DNA of 62,781 nt from Fibrobacter succinogenes (GCA_902776765.1 CACYRP010000018.1:1-62781), one strand, 5' to 3'. Positions 1-8,627 are shown, numbered from the stretch's first letter. Notes: a model not told the origin generated them from the letters alone. A program made the numbers and translations.

Positions 1-1
1 C

Positions 2-286
2 ATAGAAAACATGATGAAACTTTGCGACCAGGCGCTAGTGCAGATGGTGGATGTTATCGAGGACAAGCCGCATACGAAGGCTTCGAATACGATGACGCTG
101 GAATTTGAAATCAACGACTACCGCAAGATGCTCAAGGACTTGAATATCGAAGATATCAATGCGCAGCGCTACAGCTACCAGATAGGTGTGCATTACATGG
201 ATGTGGTGAACGACTGCGAAAAGCTGGGGGACTATGTGGTGAACGTCGTCGAAGCGCACGTGAACCACAGATTGCTCGGAAAGTAA
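2..286 (+). CDS. C-terminal part of PhoU-domain / Na-phosphate cotransporter-type protein (5' truncated)
   Basis: The frame is open from the first bases of the window and stops with TAA at 284-286, so this is probably the 3' end of a gene that begins upstream; the first internal ATG is at 11. The visible ~94 residues are all helical and charged and contain ECEKLGDY-like text (DCEKLGDYVVNVVEAH). That resembles the E-R/K-x-G-D-x-x-x-N-I-x-E metal-binding helix of PhoU domains, as found at the end of Na/Pi-cotransporter family II proteins. Family assignment is inference from this one motif. A short standalone PhoU-like protein starting at 11 is the alternative. Confidence 0.5.
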   Translation: MENMMKLCDQALVQMVDVIEDKPHTKASNTMTLEFEINDYRKMLKDLNIEDINAQRYSYQIGVHYMDVVNDCEKLGDYVVNVVEAHVNHRLLGK

Positions 287-387
287 TCGGAATGGAGCCG
301 CAGGAAATGTGGCTCTTTCAATATTTTTATATTTGCTATTTAGTAGGTGACCTTGGTCCTATTTAGGGGCGAAAAAAGGAGGGCTAT

Positions 388-2406
388 ATGAAAAAAATCA
401 TGGCGTTGGTTTTGGCCTTGTTCTTTGCGGTAGCAAATGCCGCTGAAACGCATGAGGCTTCGGAAAAAATCACGCAACAGGTTCTGTCAGGGGAACTTTC
501 CCAGACCGTGTATGCTGGCGATGAAATTAAGCCGGTTAAGATTCTATATGAGAATACTGACCTTGGCGAAGATGCTGTACCAGAATATTCATCGACGAAC
601 TTTTTGGAAAATTTTGGCTTGTCGAAAAGGTGGACTAAGGGGCCCGCTTGTGAAATTGCGGGAGAGATGAGAGATGATATTCCTGCTGGTACGTACAATG
701 CTTTTATCGTCGTCCAGGACAATGAAGGCAAGTTCGCTAAGACTGAGTTCAAGTTCACTGTGCTGGAAAAAGAAGAAACGTTGTCTTTAAAATGGAATAA
801 AAGTAGCGGTGACGTGAATCAGGAAGTCACTGCGGGTAAGTCTATTACATTCCCGTCTGGACTTGTAAAGAATATTGATGAAAAAAAACATAAAATCATG
901 ATTGTCGGCTCTGTAAATAGCGATGTAATGTCTGGTGATTATGAATACAAAGTCACTGTTAAGAACGACCAAGGCGATGAAAAGAGCATGTCGGGAACGA
1001 TTGTTGTGAAAAGTGGCAATGCTCGCACATCAATAAAACTTGTTAGTGAAAAAGCAAGACAGGAAGTCCTGGCGGGCAATGAGATTGAGCCTGTCGTGTT
1101 CGAGTTTGCAAATGTTCATGTCGATGAAAGTTTATCTTCATTTAAGTTCGAAGGATCGTTAAAAGGATCGTTTGCGTATAGTGTAGAAGGAAATAAGCTC
1201 ACGTGCAGTGGAACTGTCGATGAGAATTTGAAGGGTGGATTATACACGATAAGAATTATTGCAATTGGTGAAAATAACAATGATACCGCTTTTGCAAACG
1301 TTGATGTGATTCATAAGTCTGTAGAGACGAAGGTATATGTCATTGAAAATGAAACGCAGTCGCTGACTGCCGGCGATTCTATCAAGCCGATTGTTTTCAA
1401 GGTAGAACATGGCTCTAATTGTGAGCTTGCGAATTTCCCGGGTGGTTACGGGCTTAAAAAAGATGGTAATACGGTGACTATTACGGGGCTGGTTGAAGAA
1501 AATGCTAAGGGCCCGTATGAAGTTGTGCTTACAGTCACTGGTGCCGACAACAATGCGAGTGCAAAGGCGACGATTAATGTAGCAGCTGGGGTTATGTCGT
1601 TCGATGTTATTGAAGGTAGTGATAATCAAACGGTTGTTGCTGGCCAAGAGATTGTTCCGATAGTTTATCAGTACAACCATGTGAAACTTATTAATGGTAA
1701 AAAAATCCTTGCTGATTTGGAAGTGGAACAAGATAAAGAAAAAAAGCAAGTTAAGATTTATGGAACTGTGGATCCTGAAATGGCGGCCCATGAATACGTT
1801 TATTGGTTCGAACTGACGGATTATTATGGAGAAACAAAGACTGTAACGGGCAAGATTAATGTCGTTGCTTCTATTGACGATATTTCGTCTTCGTCGAATT
1901 CTGCGAAGTCTTCGTCGAGTTCGGCAACGAGTAGTAGCTCTGTTGAACAGTCCTGCTCTAGCGTAGAATCCAGTAGCAGTGCAGTGCTCGCGTCGTCTTC
2001 TAGCTCTGCAATGAACGCCTCGTCTAGTAGCAGTAGCGATGGCGGATCGTCGTCCGCCATGACGAACAGCAGTAGCAGTTCTGCGAAGTCCAGCAGTTCT
2101 GCAAAACAGTCCAGCTCTAGCGAAAAGGCCGAATCCTCTTCGAGCGAAAATACTACTAAGATTGTGACTGTGGCGATGAACGGCGTGAAGTTTGGCTATG
2201 CAAACAATGCGCTGACGATTGCGGTGCCCACATCTTCGATGGTGCGTGTGCAAGTGTTCGACTTGACCGGCCACCTGGTCGAAATGTTTGCAGAATCTGT
2301 GAATGGCACAAAGAGCATTAGCCTCGCTCATTTGAACCGAGGCAATTATCTGGTGCGCGTAGAAAGTGTCGGCATGGTGCGTACTGCAAAAATCGCTGTG
2401 AAGTAG
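388..2406 (+). CDS. Large secreted repeat protein with Ser-rich linker and secretion-tail-like C-terminus
   Basis: A 672-residue protein with a classic signal peptide (MKKIMALVLALFFAVANAAE) and a very good Shine-Dalgarno sequence (AGGAGG, 374-382) before the ATG. The body holds about five degenerate ~90-residue modules, each opening with a Q-x-V-x-A-G-x-x-I-x-P-(I/V)-V signature (for example QTVYAGDEIKPVK, QEVLAGNEIEPVV, QTVVAGQEIVPIV). A serine-rich low-complexity linker follows at about residues 497-590. The last ~80 residues (VRVQVFDLTGHLVE... ending in a KIAVK-type strand) resemble the beta-rich C-terminal tail of type IX secretion cargo. Surface or secreted location is therefore inferred; the function of the modules is unknown. 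Confidence 0.85.
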   Translation: MKKIMALVLALFFAVANAAETHEASEKITQQVLSGELSQTVYAGDEIKPVKILYENTDLGEDAVPEYSSTNFLENFGLSKRWTKGPACEIAGEMRDDIPAGTYNAFIVVQDNEGKFAKTEFKFTVLEKEETLSLKWNKSSGDVNQEVTAGKSITFPSGLVKNIDEKKHKIMIVGSVNSDVMSGDYEYKVTVKNDQGDEKSMSGTIVVKSGNARTSIKLVSEKARQEVLAGNEIEPVVFEFANVHVDESLSSFKFEGSLKGSFAYSVEGNKLTCSGTVDENLKGGLYTIRIIAIGENNNDTAFANVDVIHKSVETKVYVIENETQSLTAGDSIKPIVFKVEHGSNCELANFPGGYGLKKDGNTVTITGLVEENAKGPYEVVLTVTGADNNASAKATINVAAGVMSFDVIEGSDNQTVVAGQEIVPIVYQYNHVKLINGKKILADLEVEQDKEKKQVKIYGTVDPEMAAHEYVYWFELTDYYGETKTVTGKINVVASIDDISSSSNSAKSSSSSATSSSSVEQSCSSVESSSSAVLASSSSSAMNASSSSSSDGGSSSAMTNSSSSSAKSSSSAKQSSSSEKAESSSSENTTKIVTVAMNGVKFGYANNALTIAVPTSSMVRVQVFDLTGHLVEMFAESVNGTKSISLAHLNRGNYLVRVESVGMVRTAKIAVK

Positions 2407-2513
2407 CGCTTACTCTATCGGTTCCCCGGCATGGGTGCCGGGGCTAAAGACGATAACAGACTTCGTTGCTTAATATCGGCTCCCTCTAGGGCGACTTTGC
2501 GCCAAAAACTTGC

Positions 2514-2544
2514 AAAAAAAGACTCCGCGGTGGCGGAGTCTTTT
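2514..2544. terminator. Bidirectional rho-independent terminator
   Basis: A-run, perfect 8-bp stem GACTCCGC/GCGGAGTC around GGTG, then TTTT. It sits between the convergent stops of the secreted repeat protein and the nucleotidyltransferase and can serve both. Confidence 0.8.
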
Positions 2545-2549
2545 GCGTA

Positions 2550-3644
2550 TTATCTTAAAGAAAGTCTTCGTAGTCGAATGCGTTCGGGAGTTCGCTTAAG
2601 CGTCCATTTCCAATATCTTAATTCTTTTTTGAGCATGTAGGGCAAATCAATGGGGAATTTGCGGATTTCATGAATCCTGTCGTTGAACCAACGTCTTAGT
2701 ACAGAACAATTTGCTTCTTTTTTATAGAAACCAAAATTGCCTTCTGCCATGGCGTAATCGTATAAAACTTTGCCTTGCGTTTTTTTAGGTTTGCAAAGCA
2801 TTTTGTCTCTAGAGAGTCCAAAGATTAATTCTAATACTCCCATAATAGCGGGGCCGGCTCGATGCTGCCCAAATTTTTTTATGCAATCCCAAGCGAATTT
2901 TCGGTCTGCTTCTGTTGAATGTGAAAGCAGAATAAAGTAATCCATGTATTGCCTGATTCCAATTCCCGATTCAAGGCTATGTTTGTGTAAATGAGCAAAT
3001 TGCATGATTAGCGCAAATCGGATGCTGGGTGTGTAGAACCCTTCTGGAGTGAGGGTCAAATCTTCGATTTCTTTCAATAGAATTTTTTGAAAAATATCGT
3101 TTTTATTCGAGCGTAGAACTGAGGATGGCTTGTGATGAACTTCTACTTCAATTCCATTTTCGTTTTGGAAGCCGATATCGTGGTAATCGGGGCGCAAATC
3201 TTTAAGGTTTTGAATTCCTAGACTTTGTAATAGCTCTAGGACTTTATAGTAGCCGCCAGCAACCCAAATGTCGATATCGCCGGGCTGCCTTGAAAACGGG
3301 TCAGGATACAAGCGAGCATTGGCTTGGCCTTTTAAGATCGCGCTTTTGAATCCGCGTTCGGCAAATTGTTGCGTGTAGCGGGCCGATTCCTGATTGAAAA
3401 GGCGGTTCTTTCCACGGATGGCTTCGGCGTCTCTTGCCCAAAGCATTTTTAATAGGCGTGGTGGCTGCGATTCCTTGGGTAAATTCGCAATCGCGTTGTA
3501 GGCGACACCCAGTACGGTTTGACTATGAGCCATTGTGTATAATGACTGCCATTCCTTGGGTGTGGGAATATACGGAAAAACCTGCGAGAGCCCGAGAGCG
3601 ACCCGCAGGAGTTCACAAAACATTTCATCGATTGGATGATTCAA
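2550..3644 (-). CDS. Nucleotidyltransferase family protein (PF14907-type)
   Basis: A 364-residue protein with the nucleotidyltransferase core KGQANARLYPDP...QPGDIDIWV (about residues 100-130), where the D-I-D pair is the expected metal-binding site, followed by a conserved EVEVHHKPSS segment. This matches the uncharacterised NTP_transf_5 family, which in other bacteria occurs near RiPP and polysaccharide genes. The only start giving the full N-terminus is TTG at 3644, three bases after the stop of the small peptide ORF, which suggests translational coupling; the first ATG is 7 codons later. Substrate is unknown. It is the last gene of a three-gene minus-strand cassette. Confidence 0.75.
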   Translation of the reverse strand: MNHPIDEMFCELLRVALGLSQVFPYIPTPKEWQSLYTMAHSQTVLGVAYNAIANLPKESQPPRLLKMLWARDAEAIRGKNRLFNQESARYTQQFAERGFKSAILKGQANARLYPDPFSRQPGDIDIWVAGGYYKVLELLQSLGIQNLKDLRPDYHDIGFQNENGIEVEVHHKPSSVLRSNKNDIFQKILLKEIEDLTLTPEGFYTPSIRFALIMQFAHLHKHSLESGIGIRQYMDYFILLSHSTEADRKFAWDCIKKFGQHRAGPAIMGVLELIFGLSRDKMLCKPKKTQGKVLYDYAMAEGNFGFYKKEANCSVLRRWFNDRIHEIRKFPIDLPYMLKKELRYWKWTLKRTPERIRLRRLSLR

Positions 3645-3647
3645 GGC

Positions 3648-3800
3648 TTATGCTTTGGGATCCGTAATATCGTCGAGAATAGCTGACAATGAGCCATTTC
3701 TATAGACTCTATCTGTACAGCATGATCCAGACAAAAGGCTTGTTTTATATCCGAAATCAATTGTGTCCATCTTAGGAGTTTCGTATTCTTTCTTCTTCAT
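3648..3800 (-). CDS. 50-residue peptide, candidate precursor/leader-type peptide
   Basis: ATG at 3800 is preceded by a perfect AAAGGAG Shine-Dalgarno at 3809-3815 (8-nt spacing), and the ORF stops at 3648, leaving 3 nt to the nucleotidyltransferase. The product begins MKKKEYETPKMDTIDFG, continues with LLSGSCC, and ends ITDPKA. The pattern of basic start, Y-x-x-P-K-(M/V), hydrophobic alternation and LLxGS followed by Cys resembles the small leader-like peptides seen in Fibrobacteres and Bacteroidetes, whose roles are mostly unknown. Position between a secreted protein and a nucleotidyltransferase suggests, but does not prove, that it is the substrate of the enzyme. Too short for most automatic gene calls. 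Confidence 0.65.
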   Translation of the reverse strand: MKKKEYETPKMDTIDFGYKTSLLSGSCCTDRVYRNGSLSAILDDITDPKA

Positions 3801-3808
3801 AATTTTAG

Positions 3809-3815
3809 CTCCTTT
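3809..3815 (-). promoter_or_regulatory. Strong ribosome binding site of the small peptide ORF
   Basis: AAAGGAG read on the minus strand, 8 nt before the ATG at 3800. This is the main reason to accept the 50-residue ORF as a real gene. Confidence 0.7.
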
Positions 3816-3818
3816 GAA

Positions 3819-4697
3819 TTAGTGCTTAATGGTTTTCTTGTTGACGTACATGATCTTGTTCTGTGGCTTGCTGTTCAGCTTGCGACCTTTAAGATCATAG
3901 TAATTGTTCTGTGTCTTGAACTCGCCAGTCTTTGTGTTCATCTTGGCGATAGACAAAGTATTGCCTTTTTCATCCAAGAAACGAACATTGATAACATCGG
4001 GTAGAGATTCTTCTACACTGGAAGCAACTTTTGCAAGAATATTACCCGGATGGCATGTCAAATAGGCTCGAAGCGGATAAAGACTTACACCAGAGCCCAC
4101 CTTTACAAATTGACCAGCGTAAGCGGCGCCAGTGCCATCACCAGCTGCAAATCCGTAGTCATTATAGGAATCTGTTGTCCATGTCTTTGTTGAATAAACC
4201 CCAGTGACAGAGAAGCAAGTTCCAGATAGATTAATGGAATGTTCGCTTTCACCAGTTGCAACAACACTTCCTTCCGCTTTAAACGTAAACGAAGTCACTC
4301 CGCTGACATCATCTTTAAGCTTTATGAAATACGGTTCATTCGCATTCATTGTTTCTACCGACACGGCATCAAGAGTGCAATCGTCGCCATTTCTATGAAA
4401 TGCCGAAGGACGAAATACAGCTTCAATGTTATCATCAATTTCACTAGCTGCTGCCGGAAGAATGATGGTCGAATATGTTGGTGCTGCAACGCCTCCACGG
4501 TCAACTATAATTGTATTTATCGTACCGAAGCTGGTTACATCATCTGGTGAAATTGAGACATTATTATATGATGCGTTCGACTGCAACGTCAACGTATTGT
4601 CACTTGCTGAGGCTCCCGTTGCTCCCCAAGCGGCGGTTGAACCCATCAGAGCAATTGTTGCCACACTGGCAATACCTGTCAGATGTTTTTTATTCAT
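3819..4697 (-). CDS. Secreted protein with signal peptide and DLKGRK-type C-terminal tail
   Basis: A 292-residue protein starting MNKKHLTGIASVATIALMG, a signal peptide with a likely cleavage site after TAAWGA. The middle is a Ser/Thr/Gly-rich beta-type sequence with no recognised domain. The last ~35 residues (NNYYDLKGRKLNSKP..., then a short basic strand) match the tail often seen on Fibrobacter secreted proteins, similar in style to type IX sorting domains (Y/V-D-x-x-G-R). An AGAAGG-like ribosome site lies before the ATG. It is first in a cassette with the small peptide (18 nt downstream) and the nucleotidyltransferase. Confidence 0.75.
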   Translation of the reverse strand: MNKKHLTGIASVATIALMGSTAAWGATGASASDNTLTLQSNASYNNVSISPDDVTSFGTINTIIVDRGGVAAPTYSTIILPAAASEIDDNIEAVFRPSAFHRNGDDCTLDAVSVETMNANEPYFIKLKDDVSGVTSFTFKAEGSVVATGESEHSINLSGTCFSVTGVYSTKTWTTDSYNDYGFAAGDGTGAAYAGQFVKVGSGVSLYPLRAYLTCHPGNILAKVASSVEESLPDVINVRFLDEKGNTLSIAKMNTKTGEFKTQNNYYDLKGRKLNSKPQNKIMYVNKKTIKH

Positions 4698-4930
4698 TGA
4701 TTTTCATCCTTCTTTTGAAATTCTAGAAAGAAAATAGTTTAAAATATTCTTACTTGCAATATATAATTTTCTTTTCTGTAGCTTTTTTGTAAGATTTTTG
4801 CTACGCATACTCATAAATAATGGAACAAAAAGTTCCAGTAAAGCGCGAATGAGGATTTTTTTCGCAGGAGGTGTGTTTCTATGCGAAAAAATGAAGGATT
4901 ATCGCTTACGCGAGAATGATAGATATGCAC

Positions 4931-4959
4931 AAAAGGCTCCGCAGTGGCGGAGTCTTTTT
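4931..4959 (-). terminator. Rho-independent terminator downstream of XPB helicase gene
   Basis: Stem GACTCCGC/GCGGAGCC (one G-U pair) with flanking A and T runs, about 75 nt beyond the helicase stop. The stem is nearly identical to the terminator at 2521-2540. A copy of the ACTGGATTCTTCG dispersed repeat follows at about 4970-5005. Confidence 0.7.
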
Positions 4960-5031
4960 GCGCTAGATTTAACTGGATTCTTCGTGGCTGTTCGCCACTC
5001 AAAACGTCGCTAGACGACGCTTATAACGAGA

Positions 5032-6807
5032 CTAGCCGCGGGCGGCGAGTTCTTCGGGCGTCCTCATGAGAATATCCCAGTCGCCACGCTTGATGATCTT
5101 GTAGGCGTAGCCCTGTTCCGTGAGGAACAGCTGGCGGTTCATGGCGAATTCCTGTTCCTTAGAATCTTGCGTCACGATGCTGTAGAAGTGGGCGGCGCCG
5201 CCGTCGCTCTTGGGGCGCAACACGCGGCCGAGGCGCTGGGCTTCTTCCTGGCGGCTTCCGAAGGTACCCGAAATCTGGATGAGCACGTTGGCGTCCGGCA
5301 AGTCGATAGCGAAGTTACCGACCTTCGAGACCATGAGGTTCTTCTGTGCGCCAGAACGGAAGGCGCCGTAAAGCTTTTCGCGTTCTTTGTTCGGCGTTTT
5401 GCCGGTAATCAGCGGAATCTGCAAGTCTTCGGAGAGCGCTTCGAGCTGGTCGATGTACTGGCCGATGATGAGCACGCGGTCGTCCGGCTTGCTGAAGTAC
5501 TTGAGCAAACGTTCGACGATGTCCGTCTTTTCGGGGTTAGTGCTCGCAAGCGTAATTTTGTCGCGCACGGGGGCAAGCGCATACTTCATTTTTAGTTCCG
5601 GATCCATCGGGATGCGGATTTCGTTACAGTCGGCGGTTGCAATCCAGCCTTGCGCTTCGAGGATGCGCCATGGAATGTCGAACTTCTTGGGACCAATCAA
5701 GCTGAAAACTTCGGTTTCTTTATGGTCTTCACGGACGAGCGTTGCCGTAAGGCCGAGGCGGCGGGTGGCCTGCATTTCGGTACTCAGGCGGAACACCGGA
5801 GCCGGAAGCAAGTGCACTTCGTCATAAATCATGAGGCCCCACTTTTCCTGGCTGAAAAGCGGGAAGTTTGCAAGTTCCTTCTTGACCTCTTCTTCGGTCA
5901 TTTCCGGTTCCTTGCCTTCCTTGTTTTCGTCACCCTTCTTGGCGCGCTTGCGCTGCGTCAAAATCTGGTAGGTGGCAACGGTCACTGGGCCGATTTCCTT
6001 CACTTCGCCAGAGTATTCCTTGACCTGGTCCAGCGTGAGGTTCGTCTTGTCGCAAATTTCGCGGATCCACTGGCGGGAAGACGAAATGTTCGGTGTCAAA
6101 ATTAATGTCTTAGTTTGTACCAAAGCCATGGTGGCAAGGCCAATCACGGTTTTACCGGAACCACAAGGGAGCACGATCACGCCGGAACCGCCCTTTTCGC
6201 TACCGCTGGCGTAGAACACCTGTGCGGCATCTTTCTGGTAATCACGGAGGTTGAAGGGCTTTCCTGAAACGGTCGTTTCGCGGAGTCGAATTGGGAGCGG
6301 GTCGCCAACGGTGTAACCGGCCAAGTCTTCGACCGGGAAGCCTGCGTTTGTAAGCACCATCTTTAAGTGACCGCGACGTTCCGGATCAACAACAACATGC
6401 GTATCGTCGATGTATTCGATAATGAACGGTTCCACATCCCTCAACTTGCAAATTTCGAGGAACATGATTTTGTCGTCGGATTCCATCGTCAAGCGGCCGT
6501 CTTCTTTCTTTAAACGAAGGAGGCCGTAGCGTGCCATGTAATCTTCAATTTCGGTAACGACTGTCGGCGGTATGGGGTAACGGCTTTGGCTCTCGAGTCT
6601 TTCGAGAACTTCGGGAGCGCGGAGGCCTGTTGCGGCTGCGTTCCACAAGCTCAAATGAGAAATCTTATAAGTGTGCAAGTGCTCCGGGCTCTTGACGAGC
6701 TCTGTAAAGGGAGCGATTGCATCACGTGCGGTGGTATAGTTCGGATTATCGACCTCGACCATGATTTCGAGGTTACTTTGTACAATAATTGCGCCATTCG
6801 GATTCAT
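5032..6807 (-). CDS. XPB/ERCC3-type DNA helicase
   Basis: A 591-residue SF2 helicase. An N-terminal XPB-type helical/damage-recognition region covers about residues 1-190. Walker A LPCGSGKT lies near residue 214, the DEVH box of motif II near 327 (IYDEVHLLPA), LTATLVRED as motif III, and a C-terminal helicase lobe with QRLGRVLRPK (motif VI). Eukaryotic and archaeal homologues unwind DNA in nucleotide-excision repair and transcription initiation; bacterial copies occur in scattered lineages and their role is less clear. The usual nuclease partner Bax1 is not adjacent. It is monocistronic between two repeat-filled gaps. Confidence 0.9.
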   Translation of the reverse strand: MNPNGAIIVQSNLEIMVEVDNPNYTTARDAIAPFTELVKSPEHLHTYKISHLSLWNAAATGLRAPEVLERLESQSRYPIPPTVVTEIEDYMARYGLLRLKKEDGRLTMESDDKIMFLEICKLRDVEPFIIEYIDDTHVVVDPERRGHLKMVLTNAGFPVEDLAGYTVGDPLPIRLRETTVSGKPFNLRDYQKDAAQVFYASGSEKGGSGVIVLPCGSGKTVIGLATMALVQTKTLILTPNISSSRQWIREICDKTNLTLDQVKEYSGEVKEIGPVTVATYQILTQRKRAKKGDENKEGKEPEMTEEEVKKELANFPLFSQEKWGLMIYDEVHLLPAPVFRLSTEMQATRRLGLTATLVREDHKETEVFSLIGPKKFDIPWRILEAQGWIATADCNEIRIPMDPELKMKYALAPVRDKITLASTNPEKTDIVERLLKYFSKPDDRVLIIGQYIDQLEALSEDLQIPLITGKTPNKEREKLYGAFRSGAQKNLMVSKVGNFAIDLPDANVLIQISGTFGSRQEEAQRLGRVLRPKSDGGAAHFYSIVTQDSKEQEFAMNRQLFLTEQGYAYKIIKRGDWDILMRTPEELAARG

Positions 6808-6872
6808 AGAGCGACAAATTTAGTTATTTGTGGCGTATTTCGCAAGTCGTACGTTTTTGCTGAAAATCTTAC

Positions 6873-7018
6873 TTTTAGGTAATAGGTTGTAGGTTTTAGG
6901 GGTTAGGTATTAGGGATTAGGTAAATAATCGTGGCTTCGCTGCTTTTAAAAGGACGAGCGTAGCTCGTGATACTTTTTCCTAAAACCTAAAAACCTGTAA
7001 TGTAACCTGATACCTAAA
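6873..7018. repeat. Word-repeat inverted element (TAGGT/ACCTA type)
   Basis: Left arm of TAGGTAATAGGTTGTAGG-style words, a centre with the hairpins AATCGTGGCTTCGCTGC and GACGAGCGTAGCTCGT, and a right arm of the complementary words (CCTAAAACCTAAAAACCT...). It fills the gap between the helicase start and the tRNA. Confidence 0.7.
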
Positions 7019-7019
7019 G

Positions 7020-7050
7020 AAAAACTCCCCAGACTTGTGTCCGAGGAGTC
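7020..7050 (-). terminator. Terminator of tRNA-Thr
   Basis: On the minus strand, GACTCC followed by GGAC/GTCT inner pairing and GGAGTTTTT directly after the tRNA 3' end forms a hairpin with a U-run. Confidence 0.65.
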
Positions 7051-7055
7051 TTTCG

Positions 7056-7128
7056 AGCCGCCCAGCAGATTTGAACTGCCGACCTGCTGATTACGAATCA
7101 GCTGCTCTACCAGCTGAGCTAGAGCGGC
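7056..7128 (-). tRNA. tRNA-Thr (anticodon CGT)
   Basis: The minus strand folds into a full cloverleaf: acceptor GCCGCTC/GGGCGGC, D arm with AGCTCAGCTGGTAGAGC, anticodon stem GCTGA/TCAGC around loop TTCGTAA (anticodon CGT, reads ACG), and T arm with TTCAAAT. CCA is not encoded. Confidence 0.93.
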
Positions 7129-7241
7129 GAAGCGAGAACAAAGATAGTAAATCGATTAATTCTTGTCAAGATTTACTGACAACCTTTATTTTTTTTTCTA
7201 TGATTGGTCTACGAGAAAATTTTTAACATGGAAGCTTAACT

Positions 7242-7928
7242 ATGGCTAACGAATCTAACAATAATCAATCTGAACTTAAAGCATTCTTTATCCAGCACGG
7301 TACGAAGATTGCTGTAGCATTCGTCGTTCTCTTTGCTCTTATCGCAGGCATTGTGCAGTACAAGGAAGCTCGCAAGGTTGCTGCTGCAGAACAGAGCGAA
7401 CTCATTGGCATGGGTCTTACTTACCTTTATGCTGGCGAAAAAGATAGCGCTCTCGTTGAATTCGAAAACAAGATTGCTTCTGGCAAACTCGAAGGCCTTG
7501 CTCTTGCTAAGGCAGCTCTCTTCGCTGGTAACATCAAGTACGAAAAGAAGGACTACGATGGTGCAGCCCTCCTCTTCCAGACGACGCTTGATAATGCTGG
7601 TTCCGTTGCTCTCGTGCGTTCGGCCGCCATGCACGGTCTTGCCGCTGTAAAAATGGAAAAGGGTGACTTCTCTGCTGCTGCAAACTTCCTCGAAAAGTAC
7701 ATTGCTGAATATGGCAAGCGCACTGGTGACAAGGAAGACCGCTACCAGAAGGACGAACCGGCTGACGAGGTCCCGATGGTTGCAGACGCTATGTGGAAGC
7801 TCACGCTCGTGTATCAGCAGCTCGGTGCAAGCGACAAGGCTAAGGTTACGGCTGAAAAGTTGCTCCATGTCTATGGCGACAACCGCGGTCTTGCTGATAA
7901 GGCCCGCAAGTTCCTCGCAGCTCTCTAA
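7242..7928 (+). CDS. TPR-like single-span membrane protein (YfgM/DUF2133-like)
   Basis: A 228-residue protein with a short charged N-terminus, one transmembrane helix at about residues 25-42 (IAVAFVVLFALIAGIV), then helical TPR-like repeats with the pattern A-x-x-x-G-x-x-x-x-x-x-x-D-Y-x-x-A (for example GNIKYEKKDYDGAALLFQ) to the C-terminus. The layout is that of the YfgM family of periplasm-facing proteins that help envelope protein biogenesis in Proteobacteria; that role is only inferred here. It stands alone downstream of the tRNA. Confidence 0.75.
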   Translation: MANESNNNQSELKAFFIQHGTKIAVAFVVLFALIAGIVQYKEARKVAAAEQSELIGMGLTYLYAGEKDSALVEFENKIASGKLEGLALAKAALFAGNIKYEKKDYDGAALLFQTTLDNAGSVALVRSAAMHGLAAVKMEKGDFSAAANFLEKYIAEYGKRTGDKEDRYQKDEPADEVPMVADAMWKLTLVYQQLGASDKAKVTAEKLLHVYGDNRGLADKARKFLAAL

Positions 7929-8055
7929 GGGAGTTACTAGTTAATAGTTACTAGATACTAGTTAGTAGTTACTAGAAATTGCGATAAGAACGTCTCTAGT
8001 AGCTCAGAACTATTAACTGTGCCGCAGGCACCCTAGTAACTCAGAACTCACTAAA
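7929..8055. repeat. Word-repeat inverted element (ACTAGTTACTAG type)
   Basis: Left arm is reiterated TTACTAGTTAATAGTTACTAG words, the centre has the hairpin GTGCCGCAGGCAC, and the right arm holds AGTAGCTCAGAACTATTAACT and AGTAACTCAGAACTCACT. Confidence 0.65.
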
Positions 8056-8062
8056 ATTTGTG

Positions 8063-8090
8063 CTCGCTCCTGTCGGGGCGAGTTTTTTTT
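8063..8090 (+). terminator. Rho-independent terminator after the TPR protein gene
   Basis: Stem CTCGCTCC/GGGGCGAG, loop TGTC, then eight T. In the rest of the gap (8095-8300) I see only a repeat-like GTCATGGAGCCCCG...GGATCC segment and AT-rich DNA before the next gene. Confidence 0.8.
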
Positions 8091-8314
8091 ATAAGTCATT
8101 CATACATCAACATTTCTGCATGATTTCTATCGAGGCCTGCGACCTTTCCAGAATGGCAAAATTCACCGCTTGTCATGGAGCCCCGCAACTGGTGCTGGAT
8201 AAACTTCGGGGAAAGGATCCATCATTTCTTATTTTATAAAAATCAATTTACATACACGTAACTCTTTATAAGTTATATTCTTATTATCCACAACAAAAAA
8301 TGGAGGGAAGCGCC

Positions 8315-8605
8315 ATGAAAATATTTTTATGGGCATTAACAGTGGTCGCCGTATCATTGTCTTTTACAGCGTGTGGAGATTCGCCGGAGAAGTTTGTAAA
8401 TGATGTGGTTGATAGCGGCATCAAGTGCGAAACGCATGAGTACGATAAGGCCAAGTGCGATGAACTTGCTGCCGAGTTCCGATTGCGTAAACACAATTTC
8501 AGCGAAGAAGAACAGAATGAAATCCACAAGCAGGTTGTGGAAAGGTTCTATACGGAACTTAAAAAATTGGACGAGAAAGATGTGAAAGTGGGTTCTGCGT
8601 TGTAG
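8315..8605 (+). CDS. Small lipoprotein of unknown function
   Basis: I place the start at ATG 8315 because GGAGGG (8302-8307) lies just before it; an upstream ATG at 8300 would add five residues and overlap that site. The 96-residue product has a signal sequence ending in a lipobox-like LSFTAC-GDS, then a soluble helical, acidic region with three more Cys-independent charged helices. No family was recognised. An outer- or inner-membrane lipid anchor is inferred from the lipobox. Confidence 0.65.
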   Translation: MKIFLWALTVVAVSLSFTACGDSPEKFVNDVVDSGIKCETHEYDKAKCDELAAEFRLRKHNFSEEEQNEIHKQVVERFYTELKKLDEKDVKVGSAL

Positions 8606-8627
8606 CAGACTTTGATTTTGCTGGGCG

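Noticed and set aside
8095..8300. Possible small gene or RNA in the gap before the small lipoprotein
   Set aside because: A short minus-strand frame (ends LMYE) has no ribosome site, and the segment looks like a GTCATGG...GGATCC repeat copy.
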